From contig CM066989.1 in assembly GCA_033977485.1 (NCBI GenBank), forward strand, positions 99,281,887 through 99,345,886: a stretch of 64,000 bases of DNA. The letters are read 5' to 3'. A model generated the notes under the pieces. That model was not told the DNA's origin, made no database searches, and saw nothing but the letters and a program-made list of their open reading frames with translations. Below are positions 1 through 10,290 of the stretch, piece by piece. Position numbers and translations under genes: made by a program. Every line of letters begins with the position of its first letter. Within the stretch, counting starts at the first letter, position 1. Source of the stretch: Hydrangea macrophylla (taxonomy: Eukaryota; Streptophyta; Magnoliopsida; Cornales; Hydrangeaceae).

Positions 1-621
1 TCCTGTCCCAATGGAGCACAGAGCACGGGCATACCACGACGCAAATTTCTCGTGGTAGGACGTCATCAGAATACAATTCACCAACGCCAGGTGGAGGAGG
101 TGGTAATTCTCTGTCAGAAATTTATCCTCAATATTTGATACACCGTTCCAGAACTGGACGGCACCTCCTGTAAGCTCACAGATGATGGTGGTGGACGGGA
201 TCTCTAGGGCTCCTGGTAATGAGGGATAGAAACAGTCAGGGACCTCAGGAACACCCAGAGCTGCAGAGACTGTGGCAGGACTGAAAATGATCTCGCGCCC
301 GCAAAAGAATGATCGGTATGTAAACGGGGCCGCGGGATCCTTGATCATGGAAGAGCATGCTTCACGGACCCAATGGATATTGATCTTCTTGGTCTGGATC
401 AGCATGTCGTACCACAATGGCATGGCTCGGATCCGTGCTAGGAACCATGGAGCGGAAAGCCATACGGACTCCAATGGCCGCTCGAGCATCACCTTGCGCG
501 TCTGAAAAGAGCGACTAAACCACACACGCTCTTCGGTACTCCGAAACCCATGATCGGGTATGGGGTCCGGTATAGTGAGATCTAGAGGTTTAGATTTGTG
601 GTAGCCCGTGATAGGATTCAT
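1..621 (-). CDS. Partial ORF with putative plant transposon protein domain
   Basis: Translating the reverse complement gives an open frame of 207 codons from an ATG at 621-619 to the window edge, with no stop. Recognisable stretches are FSPATVSAALGVPEVPDCFY, then LTGGAVQFW, and ENYHLLHLALVNCILMTSYH near the cut end. I recognise this as the plant-specific domain often annotated 'putative plant transposon protein', which is commonly found in or near gypsy elements. A TAG lies three codons before the ATG, and the T-rich tract ending in AG at about 630 also looks like a 3' splice site, so this may be a downstream exon. It shares its strand with the Athila-like pol and probably belongs to that element's 3' region. 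No catalytic motif is visible and its function is unknown. Confidence 0.65.
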   Translation of the reverse strand, partial: MNPITGYHKSKPLDLTIPDPIPDHGFRSTEERVWFSRSFQTRKVMLERPLESVWLSAPWFLARIRAMPLWYDMLIQTKKINIHWVREACSSMIKDPAAPFTYRSFFCGREIIFSPATVSAALGVPEVPDCFYPSLPGALEIPSTTIICELTGGAVQFWNGVSNIEDKFLTENYHLLHLALVNCILMTSYHEKFASWYARALCSIGTG

Positions 622-705
622 CGTACAGCCCTAAAAATAGAAGATATACAAAATAAGAATCAAAACAAGAAAGAGAAGAAAGAAAATCAAATTGCTTGGG
701 TTCTA

Positions 706-1285
706 CCGATCGAACAACGTTCGATCGATTGGGAAAGGACAGAGTTCGATCGCTCGAGACTCTGTCAATCGATTGAGGAAGAGTTGGGTTCGATCGATCG
801 AAACCGTTCGATCGATCGAGCACAACGAAAGTACGATGACTACTTTCGAGAACAGAAAGAGCCCACACACACACAAAACACTAAGAATACGAATTAAACA
901 ATCAATGCGGGTACCCCCATTCACAAATGAAAAAACAAAAACTACGAGGGGGTAATCGTGGGGCCTCACCTCGAAAAACGCACAAGGGGACGGTTGCCCG
1001 CAGTGCTACTACGACCAGAGGAGTCCGGAGCTTCGTGAATTACGAGGTAACGACACGGGAGGCCAAAACTTGTGGGGTGCTACTCTGTTCTCGAGCGATT
1101 GAGTGGGGTGAGATAGAAAATGAAATTTTATAAAACTTCAGGACGACGCCTCGTTTTAACACCAGTCTCGATCGATCGAGAGATGGCGATCGATCGAAGG
1201 TTCAATCGATTGAGTTCTCTTTAAGCGCTCGATTATCTGATACGGTCGATCGATCGAGATGAGTTCGATCGATCGAACTCGCAAA
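706..1285. repeat. Two clusters of TTCGATCGATCGAA-type palindromes
   Basis: At 706-822 and 1166-1282 the self-complementary word TCGATCGATCGA, or a one-base variant, recurs roughly every 15-40 bases. Both clusters sit in the spacer between the two 3' ORFs of the Athila-like element. The same word recurs in that element's LTR. Being palindromic it reads the same on both strands, and the short ORFs here (Ser-Ile-Asp-Arg repeats) are simply its translation. Confidence 0.85.
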
Positions 1286-1655
1286 ATTTTTATAACCCTG
1301 AATTAAGAAATTTAGCACCCCCAACAAGCCAACATTATTCTAGACATACAGTAGAATGATAAAACAGTGCAGTACAGGACATATAAGCCCAAAAACTCAT
1401 CCTTATATTAGAAATTGCAATTTATATAGAAATAAAACTTTAGAATAACATCCATATTGCAACATTATTACCCCCAATGGTGTTCAATACCTTATTGAAC
1501 TAAAGAAAACGAAAATAAAACTAGAACTGAAAATATTGTTGTCTAGGATTACACTTCAATTGCTAAAATACTAATGAAAAGACAAAGCACAATTGAAGTG
1601 GGACACTAATCATCTAACAAGAAGATTCCTTCTTCCACCATTGCTTCCTCTCCCG
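1286..1655. other. AT-rich spacer, no gene seen
   Basis: A/T-rich sequence between the palindrome cluster and the end of the unidentified ORF. I see no coding frame, tandem repeat or terminal inverted repeat. Confidence 0.6.
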
Positions 1656-2552
1656 CTAAATCTTCGCATGTGGAATCCAAACAGGATGATTCCCTTTCCC
1701 AGAACAGTCGGAAAGCTGTCGGACATCATCGAGCAAGTCTGAAGTCTCTAAGGAGTTTAAAGCCCATGCAAGAGGTGATCCCGTTGGAGACACGGATAAC
1801 GGAGTAAAATTGTGCAACGGACTTTCCTCTTGCGGTGGAGTGTCTGGGGACCGTATGTATGGTCCAAAGCCATGAAAAAGTTGATGTGGAAGGAATACCG
1901 GAATACCATTGAGAAACATAGTGACAATCCTGGACAAGAGAAAGAAACCAAAAAACAAACAAACCGAAATTAAGATAACAAAACACAAGAAACACGGATT
2001 AAACATGAAAAGAAGAAAAACAAATGAACAGAAACAAAAATACAGAGACATGTGACAAAGTTCCAACCTCACTATTGGCATAGATTCCCAAAATGCACTA
2101 GCTGGTAAGGGGCGTTGGAGCCTGAATAGCAGAAAGCTCAGGTGCACATAGCAGTATGGGACCAACTCAGGAATAAGGAAGTCATCAACAAAAACAAAGA
2201 CGGCATTGTGGCGTTCTGGGATGACATCCTGGAGGTCATGATCTTCCCATGGCTCCCACATATCATCATTTTCCCATTGTGCCATGAGTGCATCATCCAC
2301 CATTCTCTCCATGTACAGATCTTCTTCCTCATCCACATCATCGTCATCCTGAAATCCCATATTTTCATATGGATTGATGTTAAGGAGGTCCGGTGGGTAT
2401 GGAATGTACCCTTGAGCAGCATCAATGAGAGAATGAGCTTCAGGATCTTGATGAAGCAAAGGGCAGGGTATGAGTTCACCCTCAGTCCAGGTGCCACAAC
2501 GACATTCTGAATCTGCCCATGAACCGACAGAATGAACATCATCACCTCGCAT
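1656..2552 (-). CDS. Unidentified 298-residue ORF downstream of integrase
   Basis: ATG at 2552 on the minus strand, stop at 1656. I do not recognise a family. The N-terminal third is acidic, with a DDDDVDEEED run near residues 69-78 and many Trp/Asp/Glu after it. Residues of about 160-207 form a very hydrophobic Phe/Leu/Cys stretch. That stretch coincides with a T-rich segment bounded by GAG|GTTGG (about 2068/2067) and TTGTCCAG|GATTG (about 1930/1929). It would be a good 138-nt plant intron, a multiple of three, so the membrane-like segment may be a translated intron. Another acceptor-like CTGTTGCAG lies just upstream of the ATG. Position after integrase recalls the env-like ORF of Athila elements, but no envelope feature is proven. 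Confidence 0.4.
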   Translation of the reverse strand: MRGDDVHSVGSWADSECRCGTWTEGELIPCPLLHQDPEAHSLIDAAQGYIPYPPDLLNINPYENMGFQDDDDVDEEEDLYMERMVDDALMAQWENDDMWEPWEDHDLQDVIPERHNAVFVFVDDFLIPELVPYCYVHLSFLLFRLQRPLPASAFWESMPIVRLELCHMSLYFCFCSFVFLLFMFNPCFLCFVILISVCLFFGFFLLSRIVTMFLNGIPVFLPHQLFHGFGPYIRSPDTPPQEESPLHNFTPLSVSPTGSPLAWALNSLETSDLLDDVRQLSDCSGKGNHPVWIPHAKI

Positions 2553-2711
2553 CTATGCACCTGCAACAGAGTGGTTTAAGTTATAGCGGATTAGAACCAA
2601 ATCACAAATGCAAAAAGAATGAACAAAGACTTAAAAAAAACATAAGAGAGAAAACTAAAATGCAGGGAAAGAAACGAAATACAACAACAATTTGGAAATC
2701 CACTTCGGAAT
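2553..2711. other. Short spacer after integrase
   Basis: Purine-rich on the plus strand. It lies between the integrase stop and the next minus-strand ORF. No LTR start or clear polypurine tract was recognised here, which supports the element continuing leftward. Confidence 0.5.
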
Positions 2712-3596
2712 TTAAGTGGGAGAATAGTTGGGCTCATCCAGCTGGATGTGCTCAACTTCAGTATGGAAGTTCTCCAAGAACGGTTTCAATCTTTGGCCAT
2801 TGACCTTGAAACAATCATCGTTCTTTGGATTGACGAGCTCAACCGCCCCGTGTGGAAAAATAGTTTTTACAATGAACGGGCCTGTCCAACGGGAACGGAG
2901 CTTTCTTGGGAAAAGGTGGAGGCGAGAGTCATACAGCAAAACTTTCTGCCCCGGCTCAAATGATTTACGAAAAATCGTACGATCGTGGCGAGCCTTCAAC
3001 TTTTCCTTATGCAACCTTGCAGAGTCATACGCATCTCGTCGTATTTCCTCTAGTTCTGCAAGTTGGAGCTTACGTAACTGACCTCCCTCTTGAATATCAA
3101 AGTTCAATGAGCGTGTCGCCCAGTAAGCTTTATGTTCAATTTCAACAGGAAGGTGGCAAGCTTTCTCGTAAACCAATCTATACGGGGACATGCCGAGATT
3201 CGTCTTATAAGCTGTACGGTATGCCCACAAAGCGTCGGTTAGTTTGTATGCCCAGTCTTTTCGATTGGAACTAACCGTCTTTTCGAGAATATGCTTGATT
3301 TCTCGGTTAGCCAATTCTGCTTTCCCGTTTGACTGTGGATGATAGGCAAGAGCGATTTTATGGTGGACTCCGTATTTCTTGAGAAGTGACTCCAAGGGTC
3401 TATTGCAGAAATGCTTGCCTTGGTCACTTAGTAAAGCTTTCGGAGTTCCAAAACGAGACAAGATATGCTCTCTGAGAAAGGACATGACCGTTCTGTGGTC
3501 ATTTCGTCTCGTTGGTATCGCTTCAACCCATTTTGACACATACTCTACAGCAAGGAGTATGTATTCACAGTTATTAGACTTGGGAAATGGGCCCAT
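2712..3596 (-). pseudogene. Athila-like integrase core and C-terminus
   Basis: A 294-residue open segment. The integrase catalytic triad is partly visible: SDQG with Asp58 and an [11 protein letters not shown] segment with Glu94, 35 residues apart as expected for DD35E. The first catalytic Asp lies just upstream of this ATG in the same frame. The C-terminal half is basic ([22 protein letters not shown]), typical of the DNA-binding tail. No chromodomain is seen, as in Athila. Stops at 3777 and about 3738 separate it from RNase H in the same frame, so the polyprotein is interrupted. The enzyme would insert the element's cDNA into chromosomes. Confidence 0.85.
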
Positions 3597-3776
3597 AAAA
3601 TCTATGCCCCAACAATCAAATATCTCAATTGTGATGATAGGGGTTAAAGGTATAGAATTCCTTTTAGAAATAGTTCCAAGCTTTTGACAGCGTTGGCATG
3701 TCTTGCAAAAGGAATATGCATCTTTGAAAACTGTGGGCTAGTAAAAACCGCTTTGTAGAACTTTTTGTGCGGTCTT
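3597..3776 (-). pseudogene. Broken integrase zinc-binding region
   Basis: Between the two open segments the minus strand still encodes integrase N-terminal sequence, including a CKTCQRC motif (the Cys pair of the HHCC zinc finger), in the same frame as the flanking ORFs. In-frame TAG codons at 3777-3779 and at about 3738 interrupt it; the context suggests Trp codons were lost. Too short and broken to be a separate gene. Confidence 0.75.
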
Positions 3777-4439
3777 CTATGAGGCGAAGTGGCCACCACA
3801 TGCCTCAGAATGGCATGATGCTAAAATTATGGTTATATCCTCATTGGGAACGCAGCGCCTGATAACCTGATCGGCACAGTACTTGAAAAGGTATGGGTCA
3901 TCAAAGAAGAAATGACGCGCGAACGAGAGGAACCGTTTTCTGTCTTGGTTCGACCAATGAGTCGGTGTTTCACCCGTGACAAGGTAGTTCACAATATTAG
4001 CATACCAAGGCAGACTACTTACTGCCAGTAGCTGTTCGTCTGGGAACTCATCCTTAATGGATTGGGATTCAGTATTGTTGACAAAAGTCAACCGGGACAA
4101 ATGATCCGCAACCACATTCTCTACTCCTTTCTTGTCTTTGATTGTTAGATCAAACTCTTGGAGTAAGAGTATCCAGCGAATGAGCCGTTGTTTAGCGTCT
4201 TTCTTTGACAGCAGATACTTGAGGGCCGAATGATCTGTAAAACAGACGATTGGTGACCCTATCAGATAAGACCTAAACTTGTCCAGGGCGAATACTACTG
4301 CCAGCAGCTCCTTTTCAGTAGTTGTATAATTCGTTTGAGCTTCATTCAAAGTTCGGCTGGCATAGTATATCACATATGGCTTATTGTCCTTTCTCTGGCC
4401 TAGGACTGCGCTAATGGCGTAATCACTAGCATCGCACAT
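3777..4439 (-). pseudogene. Athila-like RNase H and start of integrase
   Basis: A 220-residue segment starting [17 protein letters not shown], the RNase H active-site start (Asp3), followed by [15 protein letters not shown] (catalytic Glu region) and [11 protein letters not shown] (Asp69), then the VADHLSRL signature that ends gypsy RNase H domains. The remaining about 100 residues lead into integrase. It is one frame off from the reverse transcriptase to its right: the two ORFs meet at 4439, so a small indel lies just upstream at about 4440-4450. RNase H removes the RNA strand during reverse transcription. Confidence 0.85.
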
Positions 4440-5179
4440 TAATTCGAAAGCAAACTCCAGTCGGGTGCCTGTATTATAGGTGCGGAGGTGAGGAGCTTTT
4501 TTAGATCCTCAAAGGACTTTTGGCAACTCTCTGACCACTCAAATGGTGCATCCTTGACAAGAAGTTGACAAAGAGGTCGAGAGATTGCACTGAAGTTCTG
4601 GATAAATTGACGATAAAATCCCGCATGCCCCAAGAATGAACGGATATCTCTCACTATACGGGGGACAGGTAGATTTGAGATTATGTCGATTTTGGCCTTA
4701 TCCACTTGGATTCCTTCATCGGAGATTATATGGCCGAGGACTATTCCCTTGGTCACCATAAAGTGACACTTTTCCCAATTCAAAACTAGGTGTTTGTCCT
4801 CACATCGCATTAAAACCTGCTCGAGATTGCTGAGGCAATCTTCAAAGCTATGGCCAAACACTGAAAAATCATCCATGAAGACTTCAAGGATGTTTTCGAC
4901 TATGTCACTAAATATGCTTAGCATGCACCGCTGAAAGGTAGCCGGTGCATTACATAAGCCAAACGGCATTCTACGGTAGGCAAATGTACCAAATGGACAA
5001 GTGAATGTGGTTTTCTCTTGATCTTCAGGAGCAATTTCAATTTGGTTGTATCCACTATATCCATCCAAGAAGTAGTAATACTTGTGACCTGCCACACGTT
5101 CGAGCATTTGATCCATGAATGGCAAAGGAAAATGGTCCTTTCGGGTCACAATATTCAACTTCCTGTAGTCAATACACAT
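4439..5179 (-). pseudogene. Athila-like reverse transcriptase
   Basis: A 246-residue segment with the core RT blocks in order: [20 protein letters not shown] (Asp39), MPFGLCNAPATFQ and the catalytic FMDD box at residues 101-104, followed by LGHIISDEGI and FLGHAGFYRQFI. It ends out of frame into RNase H at 4439. A TAG at 5183-5185, two codons before this ATG and in the same frame, separates it from the upstream segment. The catalytic residues are intact, so the damage is in the reading frame rather than in the active site. Confidence 0.9.
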
Positions 5180-5182
5180 CCT

Positions 5183-6154
5183 CTATCCCGTAGGAACACG
5201 TGTTGGTACTAGTTCACCATCTTTGTTCGGGATGACCATTATGCCTGCTTTCTTTGGAACCACTAGGGTTGGACTAACCCAAGGACTATCAGATATCGGA
5301 TAAATCATCCCAACATCAAGTAGTTTAAGCACTTCCTTTTTAACCACTTCTTGCATGTTGGGATTCAGACGCCTTTGCATTTGCCTTGAGGGTTTAGCGT
5401 CTTCCTCCAGATATATCTTATACGTGCATATGGATGGGCTTATGCCTTTGAGGTCAGCAATTGTCCATCCCATAGCATCCTTATGCTTGGTTAGCATTTG
5501 CACTAGCTTACCTTCCTGTTCATGAGTTAAAGCAGATGAAATGATCACAGGGTAGGTTTTTCCAGTCCCTAGGAATGCGTATTTTAGCTCTTTGGGTAGC
5601 TCCTTTAACTCTAACTTCGGAAACTGAAAACTAGAAGGCATTGCCAACTTTGTTTTAGGAGGTAATTGTTCATATGGCATTACCCACATGCATTCTGCTC
5701 TATCCTCCTCTAGTGTATCCATCATAAGACACGTCTGGTTCAGATCAGCATCCAATGGAGTTGACTCCGCAGGCTGAAAGATATCGCCAAATTGAGTCAT
5801 AACAACTTCCAAAGGATCCTTGTAGTCGACCAAATCAACTTCATCTTCAATGACCTTGTCTATATAATGAATTTCTTCCTCATCATCGTATTCTTCAGGT
5901 CGGGGATTAGAAAAAATTTTGACATTCAATGTCATGTTTCCGAATACGATAGTCATGATACCACTTCTAATCTTGATCGTGGCATCAATAGTGTTGAGGA
6001 ATGGACGTCCAAAGATAATCGGGATATGTGCACCAGGATTAGACACAGGTTTGGTGTCCAATATCACGAAATCAACCGGAAAGACAAAAGAGTCTATTTG
6101 GACAAGGACGTCCTCTAACACCCCTCTAGGGTACTTCACAGATCTGTCTGCCAA
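5183..6154 (-). pseudogene. Athila-like protease C-terminus and RT N-terminus
   Basis: A 323-residue segment in the same frame as gag, from which it is separated by a single TAA at 6155-6157. The first about 85 residues (VLEDVLVQIDSFVFPVDFVILD, then IIFGRPFLNT) are the C-terminal half of the retroviral-type aspartic protease. An acidic linker follows (EYDDEEEI). Residues of about 195-323 (MGWTIADLKGISPSICTYKI, then PWVSPTLVVPKKAG) are the RT N-terminus. The first codon of this open stretch is TTG, so it is a fragment rather than a real start. Confidence 0.85.
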
Positions 6155-8272
6155 TTACAAAGCGACTCGAGTGGGTTTGAGCTCACCCAACCCTAGCTGT
6201 TTATAGACTGAATATGGCAGCAGGTTCACGCTTGCTCCTAAATTGAGGAGTGCGTTATCTATCCTTTGATTCCCAATTCTACATGAGACAGTCGGTGTAC
6301 CGGGATCTTTGAGTTTTGGAGGCAACTCATTTTGAATGATCGCACTCGCTTGGCATGCGACATAAACATATTTCTTCACGCTTTGCCTCCTCTTGACCGT
6401 GCATAGATCTTTGAGATACTTCGCATAGGCCGACACTTGCTTGATAGAATCTAGGAGTGGAAGGTTAATTTTAACTTGTTTAAACAATTCCAGAAACTCC
6501 TGATTCTTTGTCTCCTTCTTGGGTTTCTTCAACCGTTGAGGATAAGGTGCAGGAAAAGGGCATTTTGGTGGTTCATCCTTCACAGACTCCTTCCCAGGCC
6601 TTCGCTCAACTTCTTCTTCTACTCTAGGAGCTTCAATGTTTGCCTTTATTGGTTCGTCATTAGTAGACGGCTCCTCCTCCCGAGTAGATGGTTGCTCAAG
6701 CTCATTATCTACCACTTCCTCCTTTTTGTACACTTCGGGTGTAGATAGAGGCATGCTTTTATCTATGATTCTTCCACTTCTCAATGTAGTCACAGCTTCA
6801 GCATGTTCTTGATTGTTAGGACCATTGTTATGTCCTTTGGGGTTCGGAAGTGGTTGGGTAGGGAATGTTCCTCCTGAACCCTCTTGCCGTGCATCTATCC
6901 TGTCTAACGTGGCAGACATTCTACTCATCATCTGTATGAGTTGCTGCGTTAGATTGGCATTAGCAAGTGGCTCTTCTTCTTGTACCTTCTTGTGCGGTGG
7001 CACATAGGTATTGGTTTGTGGTGCATTGGAGGGTTGAGCTTGGTTGTAATTATTGGTTCTGTTTTGATTGTATTGATGGGACGGTCTATTGTTTTGCCCT
7101 TGATATTGATTGTTGTTGTAGGGCTGCTGTTGATATTGATTTTGGGTCCCAGCATTATTTCTCCAATCAAAACCGGGGTGATTCCATCTATTGTTGCTTT
7201 GAAAGTTATTGTTGGAATTCCCCGCCCCTCGGAAACCTTGCATAGCATTCATCTCCATCGGGGTCTGCTCTTGAAAATACGGCACATTGGGACAATATTG
7301 AGTTGTATGTCCCAACATATTGCATGTGCCGCATGGTTCCTCAGGCATGACTTGCCTAGAGCTCTCTCCTTTCATGCTTAACTCATCTACCTTCTTTGCC
7401 AGTTCTGCATATTTCGTCATGAGGTGATCTTCACTGGTTAGTTGGTATAGGCTTTTCTCCTCTACACAGGATATCTGTGAGCGTGAGACATTGTCAGAAT
7501 TTGACCATTCATGAGCGTATTCAGCTAACCATTCAAAATGGGCTTCAGCCTCTTCAGTGTTTTTACGCAGAAATGGTCCGGAGCTCATTGTTTCTACCAA
7601 CTTCTTCGTTTCACCATTCAATCCTTGATAAAAGAAGCTGATAGTTCGCCATTTCTCAAACCCATGGTGTGGGCATGAGAGAAGCAAATCTTTGAAACGC
7701 TCCCACGCTTGTGTGAAGGTTTCATTGCTCTTTTGTTTATAGGAATTGATTTGACGCTGAAGATCTGTGGTCATGCGAGTAGGATAGAATTTCTTCAGAA
7801 ATGCAGTGCTCATCGCATGCCAGGTGAAAATTGAATTAGGTTTGAGGGAGTGGAGCCACGCCTTCGCTTTATCTTTCAAAGTGAAGGGGAATAACATTAG
7901 ATGCGTCACCTCCCTAGGAAAATTTTGCGAGAATGTTTTGCAAACATCCTCGAAATCAGTGACATGTAAGTATGCCTTCTCACTTTCCATCCCATGAAAG
8001 GTGGGAAGCAGTTGGATCATCCCATTGCGAAACTGAAATTCGCCATTATGCGGTGGGATTTGAATGCAAGAGGGCGTAGGTGCGTGTTCTGGTTGCATGA
8101 GATCGCAAAGAGGACGTAGTGCCTCATCAATTGGTACCACAACATTGTCACCATTTTCACTCTGATGATCATCCATTGATTCAGTTGGAGTGGCTATCGG
8201 ATTAACGGAACTATCAGAGTCAGAGCGGTAGAAAGGATTTCCAAAAATTCCTTCAATAGAATTATTGGACAT
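6155..8272 (-). pseudogene. Athila-like gag with start of protease
   Basis: A 705-residue open segment from an ATG at 8272, only about 115 bp after the primer-binding site, so this is the natural start. Residues of about 100-260 are the retrotransposon gag domain (FPFTLKDKAKAWLHSL, YPTRMTTDLQRQI). Residues 314-327 form a CCHC zinc knuckle (Cys314, Cys317, His322, Cys327). A Gln/Asn-rich stretch (about 340-430) and an acidic linker follow. The end enters protease at LGASVNLLPYSVYKQLG; the residue two before Gly, normally the catalytic Asp of this family, reads Asn677. A TAA at 6155 truncates it. Gag would form the virus-like particle. The gag frame itself is intact, unusual in this window. Confidence 0.9.
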
Positions 8273-8385
8273 GAACTAGGAGAGTCCCTAAGGTGAGTGT
8301 TTACCAAAAGAACTGAAAAGAAAAGAAAATAAAAACAGAAAGAGATGAAGAGAGACTGAGGTAATCTAAGAATTGATCGTCACCT

Positions 8386-8403
8386 TCCCCGGCAACGGCG
8401 CCA
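8386..8403 (-). other. Primer-binding site for tRNA-Asp
   Basis: The minus strand reads TGGCGCCGTTGCCGGGGA, an 18-base match to the complement of the 3' end of plant tRNA-Asp as I recall it (ending CCCCGGCAACGGCGCCA). It lies six bases inside the LTR end, where minus-strand DNA synthesis would be primed. This is the usual primer of Athila elements. Confidence 0.85.
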
Positions 8404-9073
8404 AAAACTTGACACGGCAAAAATCTTGTGCGCTCTTGTGCAACACCCAAGTGTAGGTGGACGTGCAAGTAGTAACTGGTAAGACCAGGTCGATCCCACA
8501 GGGAAGGATGAGAGATAAATTACTTAGATTAAACTCTAAAAGAAAAGAAAATTCAATATTTCAAGAGAGGCGTAGAACACAAAGTTCTACAAGTAATAAC
8601 TACTAATCTTAAAAAAAAACAACTAAATTAAATTAAACTAATGACTAACTATTTAACTAAAACAAGATTTAAAAACGATTTTTCTTAATAAAAGAAAGTG
8701 TTGGGATCACGCGAATCCACCATGACTCAACCATCTACCATGCAAATGCAATTAAGCTCAACGGAGGGCAACTTCTACAGTATCCCGTACTTCTCTAAAG
8801 ATATAGAATCAATAGTCCTTTCATGACCGGGACTATATCATCACAATTAAGTTTGAAATACACAAAGGTGGTTTAATCCAATAGTTAAGACTCTCACCTA
8901 CAATGGTGTTAGCATTGAGGGTGGTTTGCAACATATATTGAAAGAAAACGCCTTAAGGCTTAAAGTTTAAAGACTGTTTTGACAAACTGAGCATATGGGG
9001 ACAGTTTGATAACGAATCAGTAAAGCAGAAAGTCTTGGAATACTGTATTAGATGTCCTCAAGAATCAGAGACC

Positions 9074-9194
9074 TCGATCGATCGACGCGCTTTCGATCGA
9101 TCGAACTTCATCATCTCTCGATCGATCCAATAACTTCGATCGCTTGACTTCATCTCTGGTCCGATCGATCGAACTACATTCGATCGATCGAACA
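9074..9194. repeat. TCGATCGATCGA palindrome cluster in LTR
   Basis: Five copies of the word, some one base off (TCGATCGATCCA, TTCGATCGCTTGA), spaced 15-35 bases apart. Same word as at 706-1285. Confidence 0.85.
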
Positions 9195-9608
9195 CAGGAA
9201 AAAAAATAGTGCATGGCAGAGGATTGAAATCACGATTTCATCGTGATTTCCCAACCCCGAACTACTCAGACATGGTCTGGGAAGTATCAGATTTGTTTTT
9301 AACGTGGAAGTTCACTAAAGGCATGTTTGGTTGCAATTTTTTCATTAAAACTATGAAACTAATGGTTTTGACCTATCTAGCATGCAATACTCAGAGATTG
9401 AAAACTAAACTGTGATTAACTCAATGCAGCTTATAAACAGAACAATAATAAAGAACCTGAACGAAGAAAACTTGTATAAACTACGAAACAATCCAAGCTA
9501 ACAATGTTGAATCTTGAGAAAACCTACAAAAAACAATAAAACTCTCTCCTCTCTCTTATGAAAACTGATGAAAAACCAGTGGGGCGTCCTTTGGGACGTC
9601 AAGAAAAT

Positions 9609-9620
9609 GAATATATATAA
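9609..9620 (-). promoter_or_regulatory. TATA box candidate of the Athila-like LTR
   Basis: The minus strand reads TTATATATATTC, the only strong TATA motif in the LTR. It stands between the two palindrome clusters and is oriented toward gag. Inference from position; no transcript evidence. Confidence 0.45.
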
Positions 9621-9683
9621 CTACGACCTAATACTAGGGTTAAATCCCGTTTCTGCTGCGTGCGCGTAAAATCTGATAAAATG

Positions 9684-9780
9684 CATGTTCGATCGATCGA
9701 AAAACTCTCGATCGATCTAACTTCCAGAAACTTAGATCGCTTGAACTCCATTCGATCGATCAAAACGTCGATCGCTCGAA
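9684..9780. repeat. Second TCGATCGATCGA palindrome cluster in LTR
   Basis: TTCGATCGATCGAA at 9688-9701, followed by CTCGATCGATCT, TAGATCGCTTGAA, TTCGATCGATCAA and GTCGATCGCTCGAA. It lies upstream (minus-strand sense) of the TATA candidate, in the U3 position. Confidence 0.8.
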
Positions 9781-10290
9781 CCTTGTATTTCAGCATTGAG
9801 TTATCTTCATCAGGGCCAATCACTTCCTTTTATCAACATTCTTCAATCTAATATACAGCAGCAATAATCTGCACAAATAATCACTAAAACAATACCACTT
9901 ATCATAGTTTAATCAATTTGTGCAAAAACTAGTATTGTAATTCAAATTGCAGATAAACAGGGGAATTGTAGACTTTTCTAATGTATTTTTCTCTTTTAGC
10001 GCGGTTATATTTTACAAATACACCCGCTTGTCAGTGACCTAACTACGAACTATTTTTTATGTAGGGTAGACTCCATTACCTTTCCAATGGTATATCACAA
10101 CCTCAGTTTGGTGTTCGTATGCAGTTTCTGTGAATTTTGGACGAAATAGGCATTTTCGTGAATACCAAAAAATTTGGGGGCCTAAACAGCATTATCTAGA
10201 TGTTGGAGGAGCAGTGCCATCGTGGCACTGGCCCATTGCTGTCGTGGCACATGCCTAGTGCTTCCGCGGCACTCTCCCCCAGAACAGTCC

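Larger units (their letters stand above)
1..9959 (-). mobile_element. Athila-like Ty3/gypsy retrotransposon, left part outside window
   Basis: Read on the minus strand the order is LTR, tRNA-Asp primer-binding site, gag, protease, reverse transcriptase, RNase H, integrase, then a long 3' region with two further ORFs. This order and the tRNA-Asp primer fit the Athila lineage, whose members carry extra or env-like ORFs after integrase. The 3' LTR is not in the window, so the left end is open. Gag-pol carries several stops and at least one frameshift, so this copy is not autonomous. Assigning the two left ORFs to the same element is inference from orientation and position. Confidence 0.75.
8410..9959 (-). 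repeat. 5' LTR of the Athila-like element
   Basis: The inner end is well placed: minus-strand ...GTGTCA stops at 8410, six bases before the primer-binding site. The outer end is less sure; TGTTTATCTGCAATTTG (minus) at 9959 is the best TG start before Tat-LTR sequence begins. Length is about 1.55 kb, normal for Athila. The block CCCTGTGGGATCGACCTGG near the inner end is conserved in another LTR relic at about 47620. Two palindrome clusters (9074-9194, 9684-9780) lie inside it. Confidence 0.65.

Noticed and set aside
598..969. Short ORFs with Ser-Ile-Asp-Arg repeats
   Set aside because: They are translations of the GATCGATCGA palindromes in several frames, with no domain.
2138..2566. 142-codon ORF overlapping the unknown ORF
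   Set aside because: Shadow of the 1656-2552 frame; Met/Ile/Trp-rich with no better support.
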